DNA from: Paracamarosporium sp. OC-R06-R3
Lineage: Eukaryota > Ascomycota > Dothideomycetes > Pleosporales > Didymosphaeriaceae
Reading direction: 5' to 3'
DNA: 64,000 nt
Assembly: GCA_019828545.1 (NCBI GenBank)
Contig: JACVRA010000051.1
Coordinates: 1 to 64,000, forward strand
A program made the translations under genes and the position numbers. The notes under the pieces are model-generated. The model saw only the letters and a program-made list of their open reading frames with translations. It was not told the origin of the DNA and did no database searches. Positions within the stretch are counted from its first letter, which is position 1, and every line of letters starts with the position of its first letter. Below are positions 1 to 9,827 of the stretch, piece by piece.

Positions 1-660
1 TCGTACATGTAAGAAAGATACTTTAGATACTACTTAATCTACTCTGTCAATACTTATATATTATCCTATAAAGTGGTTGAGATTTATGCGTGAAAAGGTG
101 CACAAAGTTGATAGGGTGCGTCACTCGCTTGTACGCGTCACTCGCTTATAAAGCACGTTAGTATTGTTTACACTAGTGCATATTCAGGACTACAAAGTCA
201 TTGGTAGCATTATGTTTCTTGAGATGCTGCTTAGGTTAAACATAACCGCTCACCATTTTCCATTACTACTGCGAAGGTAAAGCGCCTGTTTGCAAATTGT
301 AGTAGGTCAGGCAAGTTCACCGCTTATATAGTCTTGTCCTTGAACGAATTGCGACTTCATAGTCTCACGCACGGACGATCAATCATTTGCCAACCCTTCA
401 GATATAGTTGTATGACCATCACGTCTGCCTAATCATCAAAATTAGTCCACAACATTACCAGGATGAAATGCAAAAGGTGGTGCTGTGTTGCTTTCTGAAT
501 ATTCTGCCTTGTACTCTGCTAATCTTTGCCATGTTGTGGGCAGAATCCTACACGCTCGATCTTTCATTATGCGAAACTTGCATGACCGTAATACGGCATG
601 CATACCATTCCCCATTGCATGCACTCCGGTCAGTAATTTCGTCTCACGCATGCTAAGAGA
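1..660. other. gene-free left edge
   Basis: AT-rich spacer with no reading frame that looks coding. It holds a short direct duplication near 118-149, where GCGTCACTCGCTT occurs twice, 17 bases apart. Nothing else is supported. Confidence 0.5.
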
Positions 661-1924
661 CTAAATTACCTGCTTCTTGATGAACGGCGCCCTGCTCAAA
701 GCCTCCGCCTGAATCGCCCAAACCTCCCTTCCCACCCTCACAAGTTCCGCCCCAAACTCTTCCAAGACCTTCTTTGTGTCCAATAATCTCTCTGCTCCAA
801 TTTCTTCCTCAAAGTCCTCATCCGTTCCGAAAGTCGCGACTGCCCACTGCCTCTTCCATTTAGCCAGTGCATGGAGAGCCTCGGTATGCTGGCCCTGTAC
901 ATTTGTGGCAACCATGTAGAAGGAGGAGCGCTTGGCATGGTATTTTTCCGGCTTGAAGAGTTGGACTGAGGAAAACTTAGTGAATGTATGCAGCAAGCCT
1001 ACGCTGTCTACTGCCTCAGCCTTGTGTAGAAGGATGATCATAGTTCCACCGGGCTTGAGGTGTCCAAGACCAATTGCAAGCTGTGTAAGAGTGAGCCTGC
1101 GTGCTTCTCTACGCTCTCGGTAAGCGGCTCGGGCATGTGTCCGGAGGACCTGACCGTCGCACACGACAAGATTGAAGGTCTGGTTGGTGTGGAACTGCTG
1201 CGGAAGGAAATTTGTCGCGTCTGGGTGTTCGGACGGTATGTTCGCGGCTCCCATGTCTTCAGCTAGCATGGTGATGTCGAGGAATTTATGGGTCACGCTC
1301 GGATGGGGTGGCATACGCATCTTATGCCCACCGGAAGATACGGGCAGACTGATACCCAAGGCGCGGGCCCCCGAGTTGATCTCGGTAGTTGTTGCAAGGA
1401 AGCCGCCAGGCGCGCAGCACAGGTCCAGGATTGTCGCATTGCTCGGAGCCTCCGTCAGGATAGCGAGGGCACCGCCAGTCTTAACATGCATTTCCCATCC
1501 AATTTTCCTCATTATGCTGTAGAAGACCTGGCACGTCTTCTCATCGGCGTGGTCAGCATTATGACGTTGCTTTTGGAAGAACTTATCGCCTTCTGGATTG
1601 TTCCAGCCCTTCATAGTCAGCATTATCACGGCTAATAGTTTGCGTCACCTACGGAGTCGGTTTGCTTACCTGATGTCGCAATTCGGTCAATTTACGAAAC
1701 TCTTCGACATTCTCCAACAGATACTTTGTTATGATGGATCCTGGACGTTCATCCACGGGACGCTGGATCTGAAGTCGATTCTCCTGAGAATCACAGCTTG
1801 GTACATTGCCTACTGGGGCCGTGGGTCCAGACTTCAGCTGGAGCTTCGGGATTGCTGACGACAACAAGGTGGAAGTATCCAGTCCTGCGGGTGCGGAGAT
1901 AAAATTAACGCCAGGGGTTTTCAT
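661..1924 (-). CDS. FtsJ-like SAM-dependent methyltransferase
   Basis: Two exons, 1924-1670 and 1608-661, encode about 400 residues. The 61-base intron begins GTAAGC, has CTGAC just before its AAG acceptor, and joins in phase 0. Residues 145-155 read ILDLCCAPGGF, the SAM-binding motif I of the FtsJ/RrmJ Rossmann fold. Further on, NLVVCDG and LKPGGTMIILLHK match the acidic and lysine positions of the K-D-K-E type catalytic set. FtsJ enzymes methylate RNA 2'-hydroxyls, but fungal stand-alone members like this are mostly uncharacterised, so the substrate is unknown. The N-terminal 85 residues have no recognised domain. The next gene, NADAR, lies on the other strand 617 bases away, so the two are divergently transcribed. 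Confidence 0.8.
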
Positions 1925-2541
1925 GGTTGAAAGTATGGCCGGCAGAAGGTACTCGATACCAAAGCGTAGGAAATAAGGATAAAGAGATCAAGAGAGTGCT
2001 TGTATAGTGCTTTCGTTGGACAATTGAATTATCGCCAAGTCAGGTGAAGGTGAAGTCAGAAATAAACAAACGGCTACTCTCACCTTCACTGGAATGTATG
2101 AAACAGTCTCACGCTCATCCCGCGCTTTCACGTACCACAACCCCCACAAGCTCACCTCATCTTAAATACTGACGTATTCACGAGAAATTAAAGGGGTCTA
2201 GGAACGACTGCAATGAATATCCCTAGATACCTCATCTACTATTCGGGTAGTCCTGGGACCGACTAACCACCATGAATTGTGGTTCGTCATACTCTCGCTT
2301 CCAGTATCGTCCTCTTGCAGGATGCTCTCGCACGAGTTCAGCTGTGTGACCTATCTACTTTAGGAGCGATAAGGTTTCTTCTGGGCCAATCGTTTCACCC
2401 TTGCTTACCGTACAGTAAGCGCCTAGGACTAGCTCCAATGCAGGCTGCAGTCATCTATACCTAATGTCCACCTTACACGCATGGCGATTCTCAACCACAT
2501 CTGATCTTTTAACAATCTTCTCCTGCGCAAGCTAGTCGAAG
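1925..2541. promoter_or_regulatory. divergent intergenic region, methyltransferase/NADAR
   Basis: Spacer between two divergent start codons, so it should hold both promoters. I see no distinctive motif and no supported reading frame. Confidence 0.4.
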
Positions 2542-3228
2542 ATGTCCGCAGATGCGCCGTTATTCTTCTGGAAAGAGACCGAAGCCGAAAGCGGGTTCCT
2601 CTCGCCCTGGTACAAAGTCGCATTCAAAGGCGAAAACAAGATTTTTCAGTCAGCTGGGCATATGATCCTAGCTGAGAAAGCTAAACTGTTCGGTGACCTA
2701 GTATTTTCCTCGCAGCTACTCACCGATCGCTTAGAAAGTCTGACAAATAGTAGGAAGCGTTTGAACGCATCGTGGCTGCTGAAACAGTAGAAGAGCAGAT
2801 CCGCCTCAGCGAAGAAGTGCGAGACTTTGACGAGAAATTGTGGCAATACAGTACGTATTATATGCGTAGCATGTGGTTGCTAACGTTTCCCTGGTACTCT
2901 TTTTAAGATCGCTAACTTGATACCAGACGCCCTCAAGATCTGCACATCAGCAAATTGGGCCAAGTTCTTCTCAATTTACCAACCATCTGTCATCCAAGAA
3001 CAGATTCTGGCAATCGGTAAACGAGAGCTTGTCTACGCCTCTCCTTCGGACAGAATTCTAGGGATCGGGTTTGGGTCTGAAGAAGCCGCCCGAACGGACA
3101 GGGAGCAATGGGGTCAGAATCTATTTGGCCGGGGGTTAGATTCAGCAAGGAGGAAAGTTGTTCAGTTAGCCAATCCGGACTTCCCAAAAATCTTTGACAA
3201 GGGCGGGAGGCTTGAGGTACATTGGTAG
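2542..3228 (+). CDS. NADAR (YbiA-like) domain protein
   Basis: Three exons, 2542-2700, 2754-2850 and 2927-3228, give 185 residues; introns are 53 and 76 bases, the second with a GCTAAC branch site. The spliced protein reads through the NADAR/YbiA fold in order: FFWKE with LSPWY near residues 8-24, HMILAEKAKLFGD around 40-52, VRDFDEKLW, then ELVYASPSDRILGIGFG and WGQNLFGRGLDSAR. Known NADAR proteins bind or hydrolyse ADP-ribose-type N-glycosidic bonds, with roles in riboflavin-intermediate disposal and removal of ADP-ribose from guanine. Which applies here is unknown. After the fold a tail of about 20 residues ends IFDKGGRLEVHW. The same tail closes the secreted protein at 7795-9204. No signal peptide is seen, so it is probably cytosolic. 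Confidence 0.85.
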
Positions 3229-3305
3229 ATCGAAGCTTCAGACGCGAGAATATTAATGAACAGGAGCATTACAGAAAACCAGTCCCACACAATGTACCTT
3301 GACTA

Positions 3306-6300
3306 CTAATATACATAATCGCAAGTCACCTTCGCGTAATACTGCTCCGGCGAAGCAGCGACACTACAATCAATCAACTGCGGATTCTCCGCTCCTTTAC
3401 AAGTCACATCATCATGATCGGGACACTTGAGAACCCCAGCATTGTCGTTAAGACTTTGATACGTGCAATCAATGCCTCGGTCGTTGTCCACTACGTTGAA
3501 TATCCCTTTTGGCCATGGCGGATTCGTGATGCTAGGACGTGAGCCATCGCCAGCTGCGGCACCACAACCATTACCACCACCAGGGCATCGAAGCAGGTCT
3601 TCTGAGCCGCAGACGTTACTCTTCGATGGAGAATCAGATCGTCCAAAGCTGAGGAAGTACCACTCGTAATTCAGATCATATCTGTAGAATACCCAAAGGC
3701 GCCCCTCTGTAGGTGTAGGCGTGGGTGTTGGTGTAGGTGTAGGGGTTTGCGTAGGTGAAGGTGGATTTGGCGGGTTCGCTTGGTCTACGGGGTCGGTACC
3801 AGGATAGACACCGTAATGAGCTTCGACTTCCTCGTCAGGGCTCATGTTTCGCGGATTAACTGCAGGCAATTCTTCAAGAGGCGAGAAAGGGCAGGTTCTT
3901 CCAGGGTCATCGTCATCATCGTCGTCGTCGTCATCGTCATCGTTCTCTTTGTCTGGATCCTCTGGGTCTTGAAAGTCTCCACCGTGAGGGCAATTTGTAG
4001 CAGGATCGCAGGGACCGTGGCCACCTCCACAATTGATGAGACATGGGGAGCCACAACCTCCGGAGCAGATGGGACCTGGAGAACCAATGCTGATATGGAT
4101 ATGAGGATGTGGTCCACCATAGTGATGGTCATCATCACTATCCTCTTCAGGTTTCTTGGTCGGATATGGCGATGGAGTGATTGTCCGCGTGACTTCAGGA
4201 TTGTGATCGTTGGTAACTGTGGTGAGAGGAGGATCGATCTTCGGTACAGGGCTGAAGGTAGAAGCCCCACCAGAGGTAAAAGTCTGGTCCCAGAATGAGA
4301 TAGTCTGTGTAGTGATCGGTGGAAGTGTGAGGGTGGTTCTTTGAAAAGATCGAGTGGTTTGACCATTGCTTGTCCAAACAACCTCAAGGGTGGTTGTATA
4401 AGGCGGTAAGATGATGGTGGTTGGTTGAGGCAGTACGGTTGGTGGAAGGATGAAATCGCATGGTGGTTGACAGGTGACGGTAGGATTGGCCGATTGCCAA
4501 ATCCCGGGATCGATGTAGACATCACCGCCGCCGCCCCCTCCACCTCCACCCCCACCGTTTCCGGGAGAGCCACCTCCTGGCTCTCCTGGCTGTCCACTAC
4601 CATCACCACCATTTCCCGGAGTACCCCAGCCGCAATCAGCTTGGTCTGGTGTAGGACAATCCCCAACACCAGGCGTAATATTTTCTGAAGCAACAACGCA
4701 ATTAGACTTTGGTGTTTCAAGATTGCCTAATGGAACATAAGTCTCAGTAAGCGATCAACTGGATTTCAAGAATAAAACGTACCGTTCAAAGCTGTAACAC
4801 AGAACTCATAGTTCCAAGCACCTGCGAAAAGTACAGTCAGCAGATCGCTCGCAATTTTGCACCACGGTCTACTGACCTGGGAACAAGAAAGTGATCCCAA
4901 TGCAAGGAGTATTCATGACCGTGCCGTCAGGCTTCGAATAGTCTGACGCATTATTTACGTTTCTATACCAGGCACGGTACTGCAGAATATCATTAGCACA
5001 TGATGTGGCTCGTACTGAAGTTGTTGCTTACGTTGGCAGAACCTGCACCGCCGTCGAAGTTCAATTGTACTGTGGCAGGGTCCCGAGTGATCACCTTTAA
5101 ATTTGAAGGGGTCTGAGGCATTCCATAGCCTGGCATAGCTTCAAACGGTACGTTCGGGAAACCAGGGCCCTGATCTGTCCAGGTGCTTATGGCAATGACG
5201 TGCTTATGACCGGGTGTTAAACCATGCAGGTCAATACCGTTGACCTTGATGCCTCTGGACAGCATGAAGACGCAAGGCTCGTCGACGTCATAAGTGAATA
5301 CCTCATACAGTTGAATATCGTAATTACCATCTGGCGGATCCCATCGTGCCGTGAAGCCATCCGAGCTTGGGTTGATGACAACGTTTTTTGGTCCCGGCGC
5401 CACGGTCTGATGTACGACAGCTGATGCTATACTCGTCCAATCGGAATGAGTTGCGTCGCCGCAAGCTGTGCGAATTTGGTACTCCCAGGTTTCACCCTCG
5501 AGTACCCAGATCTGGTCGTAGCGATTGACCGTGAGAGCGTACCAGGTCTCTATCCAATCCCCAAAGCTACTTCTCTTACTCTTGATATTATACCCGCGAG
5601 CACCGAAGACGTGGTCCCAGGTAACTGCAACGCCATAAGGGGCTGTGACAGCCTTGAGTCCGGTAGGCATTGGACATGCAGGCGGAGCTATGTTTGCGGG
5701 AACGTCGAGAGCACTGGATCCGAATCCGTAATCACGATTGAGGACGCGCGAAAATGCCTGTGCAATCTCATATTCGCCGAGCTTGTTCGGATGCAATCCG
5801 TCAAAAGCAGCCGGGCAGCTGTCAGGTCCACCTGTTATGCTTAGCATAATGACCTAGTGGAATACAATTGAAGGGTTTACTTTATTTCTAAAACAACAGA
5901 AAGGAGATGAGATACTTACAATTATAATTCTCATTAAAGCCAACTACCCGTACTGGTGAGTTCGAAGTGCTCCACCCCGGTGCGGCAGAAGCCAGTTTGG
6001 CATTGTAGGAATTGGTGTTGTCAATCAGGTCCTGTCGTCCATTGATCCGCGTACGGTGAGGCACATTCGCAATGGCGAATTTGATGTCAGATTTTTGGCC
6101 TCGCGCGTTGTCGATTATGGTTTTCATATCAGCCAGTAGAGCATCTGGACCACTGATCCACCAGCCCAGGTCATTAAAACCCAGCTCAATAAGGACATAG
6201 TCGGGTTGATACGTTGCTATTTGCTGTGCAATCGTATTTTTCACTTGAGCTGCTTGACGACCCGAATGGCAGAAGTGATCTTTATCAAAATCGGGACTAA

Positions 6301-6684
6301 TGTCTTTCGCATATTCACCTTTAACGTGGTCGGGCGTTGGGGGCGCTACCTCTCCATAGAGCAATGGAGGTACTGGACCGGATGGCGTGTCCGGAGGCTC
6401 GAAAGTCCCCTTCCAAGGTCCAACGAAATCAAAGTTGACGTTGTTCGCCCGGAGCCATTGCCAAAGTCGATATCTCCAAGTGTCTGGAGACCTCAGGTTA
6501 GTAATCCATCGAAGCATTTTGGTAGCAACATACAGTCGCCTTCGGCTCCATGAGAAATGGAGTCCCCAACGATCATCATTTTGACGCCATTTTGACGATT
6601 CTCCAGGACAAAACCATAGGATCCATCTAACCAAAAGAGAACCACGAAAACTACAATTATCGTGTACCGCGATAGTAAAAGCAT
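3306..6684 (-). CDS. secreted SGNH hydrolase with fibronectin III-like and low-complexity C-terminal regions
   Basis: Six exons (6684-6534, 6483-5920, 5831-5032, 4979-4877, 4821-4783, 4726-3306) close in frame to 1025 residues. Residues 1-24 form a hydrophobic signal peptide. The SGNH blocks are all present: GDSISHG at 40-46 (nucleophile Ser42), HFCHSGR near 120-126, GFND at 152-155, and DGLHPN at 249-254 giving the Asp/His pair. Two or more beta-rich segments follow that look like fibronectin III modules (VTAPYGVAVTWD, DGFTARWDPP). The last third is very biased: a ten-Gly run, Thr/Pro-rich stretches, His-rich and Cys-rich patches, a run of about twelve Asp, and a PTPTPT repeat. It ends in a Cys-containing module. 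The role is probably esterase action on a cell-wall or polysaccharide substrate. The reading frame at 3842-4720 on the same strand is an out-of-frame shadow. Confidence 0.85.
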
Positions 6685-7794
6685 GACCCGGGATATTTCA
6701 ATTGCTGATAAGGATTAATTTCAAAGAAAAGCAGCAATGGTCGCGCTTCCTCATAGCATACGTTGTTTAATGTAGTCCTACCGTCCCATAGTAGGCTTGA
6801 GACTAACCTGTCAATGTTCACCCGCCCTTAGCGGGGCGTACCGGAGCATTAGCCTCATCAGTCCCTCGGCCTATATTGTGCTCGTGCCACCAACTTGAGG
6901 TGGTGCCTTCGAGGGCTGACATGAGATCCTAGCACTTGGCGAACAGCTACCACGTGGTAGAATCCTGTCAGCCCGCTATCCTGGTCTAAGACCGATAAGC
7001 TTCCCCGGATTTGTGGATGTTCTGGTTGCACAGACAGCTACTAGCCTTTTCACCCTTTCGCGTCGTAACATGACGGACCTACTGTTCAATTTTGTTTAAT
7101 TAATTATTCATCTTAGTGCTACAAAGACTGGGACCAACTTTTTATTCTAGATACAAGATCATAATGCATAAATTAAGAATAAGAAACTAGTAAATTATTT
7201 ACATTTTAGGAGCAGAAAGAGAGCGACTTGGTGAAGACGGAACTGCAGGGTCGCTTCGGCTAGGTACTCTTTTGTGATAGCGACCAGACTTCATACGTGA
7301 GCACATCACTTCTCGCACGACACAGCAAATAACCAGTCAACCGAGAAGTTTGAATACCACAGGCGCTTCTAGACTACGCCATCTCTTTCACAATATCAGC
7401 CTTTCTGGAGGCCTTATAGCCATTTTGAATACTTCCCCTGCAACACATCTTCGATTTCGTCGTGCACCTTCCTAAATCACGTAAGAAGTATCAGGTGGTA
7501 AGATATCAATGCAAATCTTTCGCAAGAGAAACCATAATGTGGCATGAAGCACCGCCCGTAGTCTATTATGGCCCCCGAATTCGATCCTTCCATGAAGCCA
7601 CCGGGAATGACTGCTCTTTGGAGCTCGACTGGCCTTGATAAGGCTCGTCGTGTGACAGATCGTGCCATGAATCAAGGCGTAAAGACATCAAAGATTACTT
7701 TCAGTGCCGTATTGCCGACGTCTCGCAGTCACATATTGATGTGAATCTTCGTTCAATCACCCAGAACGTTCCGTCTGTTCATCTTACTCCCAGC
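6685..7794. other. intergenic region with structured inverted repeats
   Basis: Divergent spacer of 1.1 kb between two secreted-protein genes. From about 6820 to 7080 the sequence is GC-richer and contains several inverted repeats (listed separately). The stretch 7080-7220 is AT-rich. No coding frame is supported, and the short minus-strand frames at 7472-7675 look random. Confidence 0.5.
6887..6974. repeat. nested inverted repeats around a CACGTG palindrome
   Basis: Three hairpin-capable elements lie in 90 bases: CCACC/GGTGG arms at 6887-6903; the perfect 14-base palindrome CTACCACGTGGTAG at 6947-6960 with a CACGTG core; and 9-base arms GGGCTGACA (6913-6921) and TGTCAGCCC (6966-6974) that enclose the palindrome. 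This could be a bHLH-type site cluster, an RNA hairpin or a mobile-element remnant. The sequence alone does not decide. Confidence 0.5.
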
Positions 7795-9204
7795 ATGGCT
7801 AACTTCTGGAAATCATTTTTGTTTCTCGCGCCTATCGTGTCTTTCAAGTTGAACGCAGAGGAACTCAAGCTACCTCAAGGCAACACGCTCTCTTCAGATC
7901 TCCTGAACACGCTACAATCTGCTCACGGGGTTGCACTCAATCAACAAGCACGGCAGGATCTCTTTCTCAATCTCCCTTTGGCTGCCCCTAATCAGACAAA
8001 CACCGGGGTCACTATAGCTAATGCCTCAGTGACTGTCTCCACACCTTCAAAAGTCGGTTCTCGTAAAGCCGATGCTCAAATTGACAGACGCGCGGTCGAG
8101 TGCTCTGGCGTGCTCACCAGTGCCGGTCAGGATCCATGTGCGGGACGAGACGAAGAACCCGGCTTTGTGAAGTGCCATTGCCCTTCCATGTTCGACAAAG
8201 ATGTAAGTTGTTGAGAACTGAACTGCAGGGCGTTCCGAAGTCTAACGTGCTATCCAGTGGTTCGTTGCCAACACCGCGAAGAAACCCGGAATGAACGATT
8301 GTCTCTTTTACACGTTTGGGCTCTCTGAGAGAGCGAACGCTTTCGCAGCTGCACACAATGAGTATTCAGATCATGACTTGGTACGTCAGGCCGGAAAATA
8401 GTTCAAATCACGAAGTCAAGATTGAGAGCATGCTCACTCTGGCGAAAAGTCCTGAACTTACCACACTCCTCCTGGTTTATGAAAACGCTGCTGACTTATT
8501 TTGCCTCATCCACAGATTACGATCTGGGTACGTAAACACTCTATCTAATCTCTTCTTCCCTTTTCGCGCAGTCACGCTAACTTATACGTCTTAGATGATC
8601 TGGGAAGACTGGCTATTTGCGTGGAACAAGAACATCGATAATCCAATGCGCTGCATCATCCAAGAGGATATCGTAAAGGGTACGAGAAACCCAGTTCGCC
8701 AAGGGTACTTTGAGAGGATGTCTGCAAGCATGGCCTACATGTGTGGTGGTAAGGCCGCGGTAATGGATGAGAACATCGCAATAGGCAAGACCGGCGAAGT
8801 CTATAAAAACGGTATCTGGGAGCAAATTGAATTCCCCATGCTAAAGAATGGAGCGGATCGGAAGTGGACAGACGGTAACGGTGTCCATAGGGTGAGTCTC
8901 CAGAATTTACACAGACCAAGTTTTTGGTCGAGGCTAATACCCGCAGGTATGTGACAGCATCGATGCTATCGGGAAGTTTTTCGACTCTCCAGATGACAGT
9001 GTGTGGTGGGGGAATTGGTGGACGCGGGCCAGTGGCCTGGATTGGGCTAACGAGGCCACAAAGCCGTTCTGTTTGCGGGGTGATAATTGCGTTTCAGGAT
9101 CCAAGAGAAGCGAGGATAAGGCAGCGGGAAGAGAGAGATTGACTAAACGTTCTTTCGATACTTCGATCTTTGACAAAGGGGGCAGGCTGGAGATTGTGTG
9201 GTAA
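7795..9204 (+). CDS. secreted protein of unknown family with dibasic-flanked C-terminal peptide
   Basis: Five exons (7795-8202, 8258-8380, 8516-8527, 8595-8891, 8947-9204) give 365 residues, all phase 0. Exon 3 is a 12-base micro-exon encoding ITIW. Both flanking introns have good branch sites (GCTGAC, GCTAAC); skipping it would only delete four residues. Residues 1-20 form a signal peptide. The middle contains several cysteines and Trp-rich stretches (IWEDWLFAWN, VWWGNWWTR). I do not recognise the family. The C-terminus has two Lys-Arg pairs (SKRSED, LTKRSF). Cleavage at the last would free a 17-residue peptide ending IFDKGGRLEIVW, a tail shared with the NADAR protein at 2542-3228. It is divergent from the SGNH hydrolase gene. 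Confidence 0.7.
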
Positions 9205-9827
9205 GGCAGGGTGATTCGGAAACCGAGGGTATAGGAGAGCCTAAATCACAAGACATAGGTTCTTCCGATTTTTCTTAATTCCGATTGACTTTATTGGCGA
9301 TCATGAGGGAGCATATTACCGCCATTGTGTAGAAGTTTTGATCGTCGAAGGCTTCTGTGTGAGCTACATCGAATCTACGTGCCATTAAGGGACTTTTTCG
9401 TAATTTGGACTAGTGATTCAGTGTGTGTTTCGGCTAGTCACATAATGGGATTCTATATTTCTGCGAAGTGATTGTATTATTCTACGAGGTTAAGAAGACT
9501 ATCCTACATCTGCTAATAAACGGCCAATTATGTCCGTTCATTTGCCCAGATTCATGCACTTCGGTCAATTATTTTCTCATAAACAGGACGATTTACTCGC
9601 AGGGGCAATCGATGAAACTGGATTGGCCTACCATAGACTGAGAACTCGGTTTCTTCGCTTTCATGGTCAAGAAGGTTGCTAGCTACAGTTGTTGGAGCCT
9701 ACAACCTCCCGGAACACCAGTGCGACCTTTCAGGAGACTACGACTAGCCACAGAATTTATTACTTTATTTAGTGATGGTGGGATAGAGTCAATACCTCAT
9801 TGCTGCTACAAGTGACCAGGTAAATGT
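9205..9827. other. convergent intergenic spacer
   Basis: Lies between the 3' ends of the secreted-protein gene and the DUF7708 gene. AT-rich, with no supported frame, repeat or element. Confidence 0.5.

Noticed and set aside
118..149. CRISPR-like short direct repeat
   Set aside because: Only two copies with a 4-base gap; in a eukaryotic genome it is a simple duplication.
3842..4720. 292-codon minus-strand frame
   Set aside because: Out of phase with the SGNH protein exon that covers the same bases. The correct frame continues the Gly/Thr/Pro/Asp-rich tail and splices cleanly at both ends; this one has no start in context.
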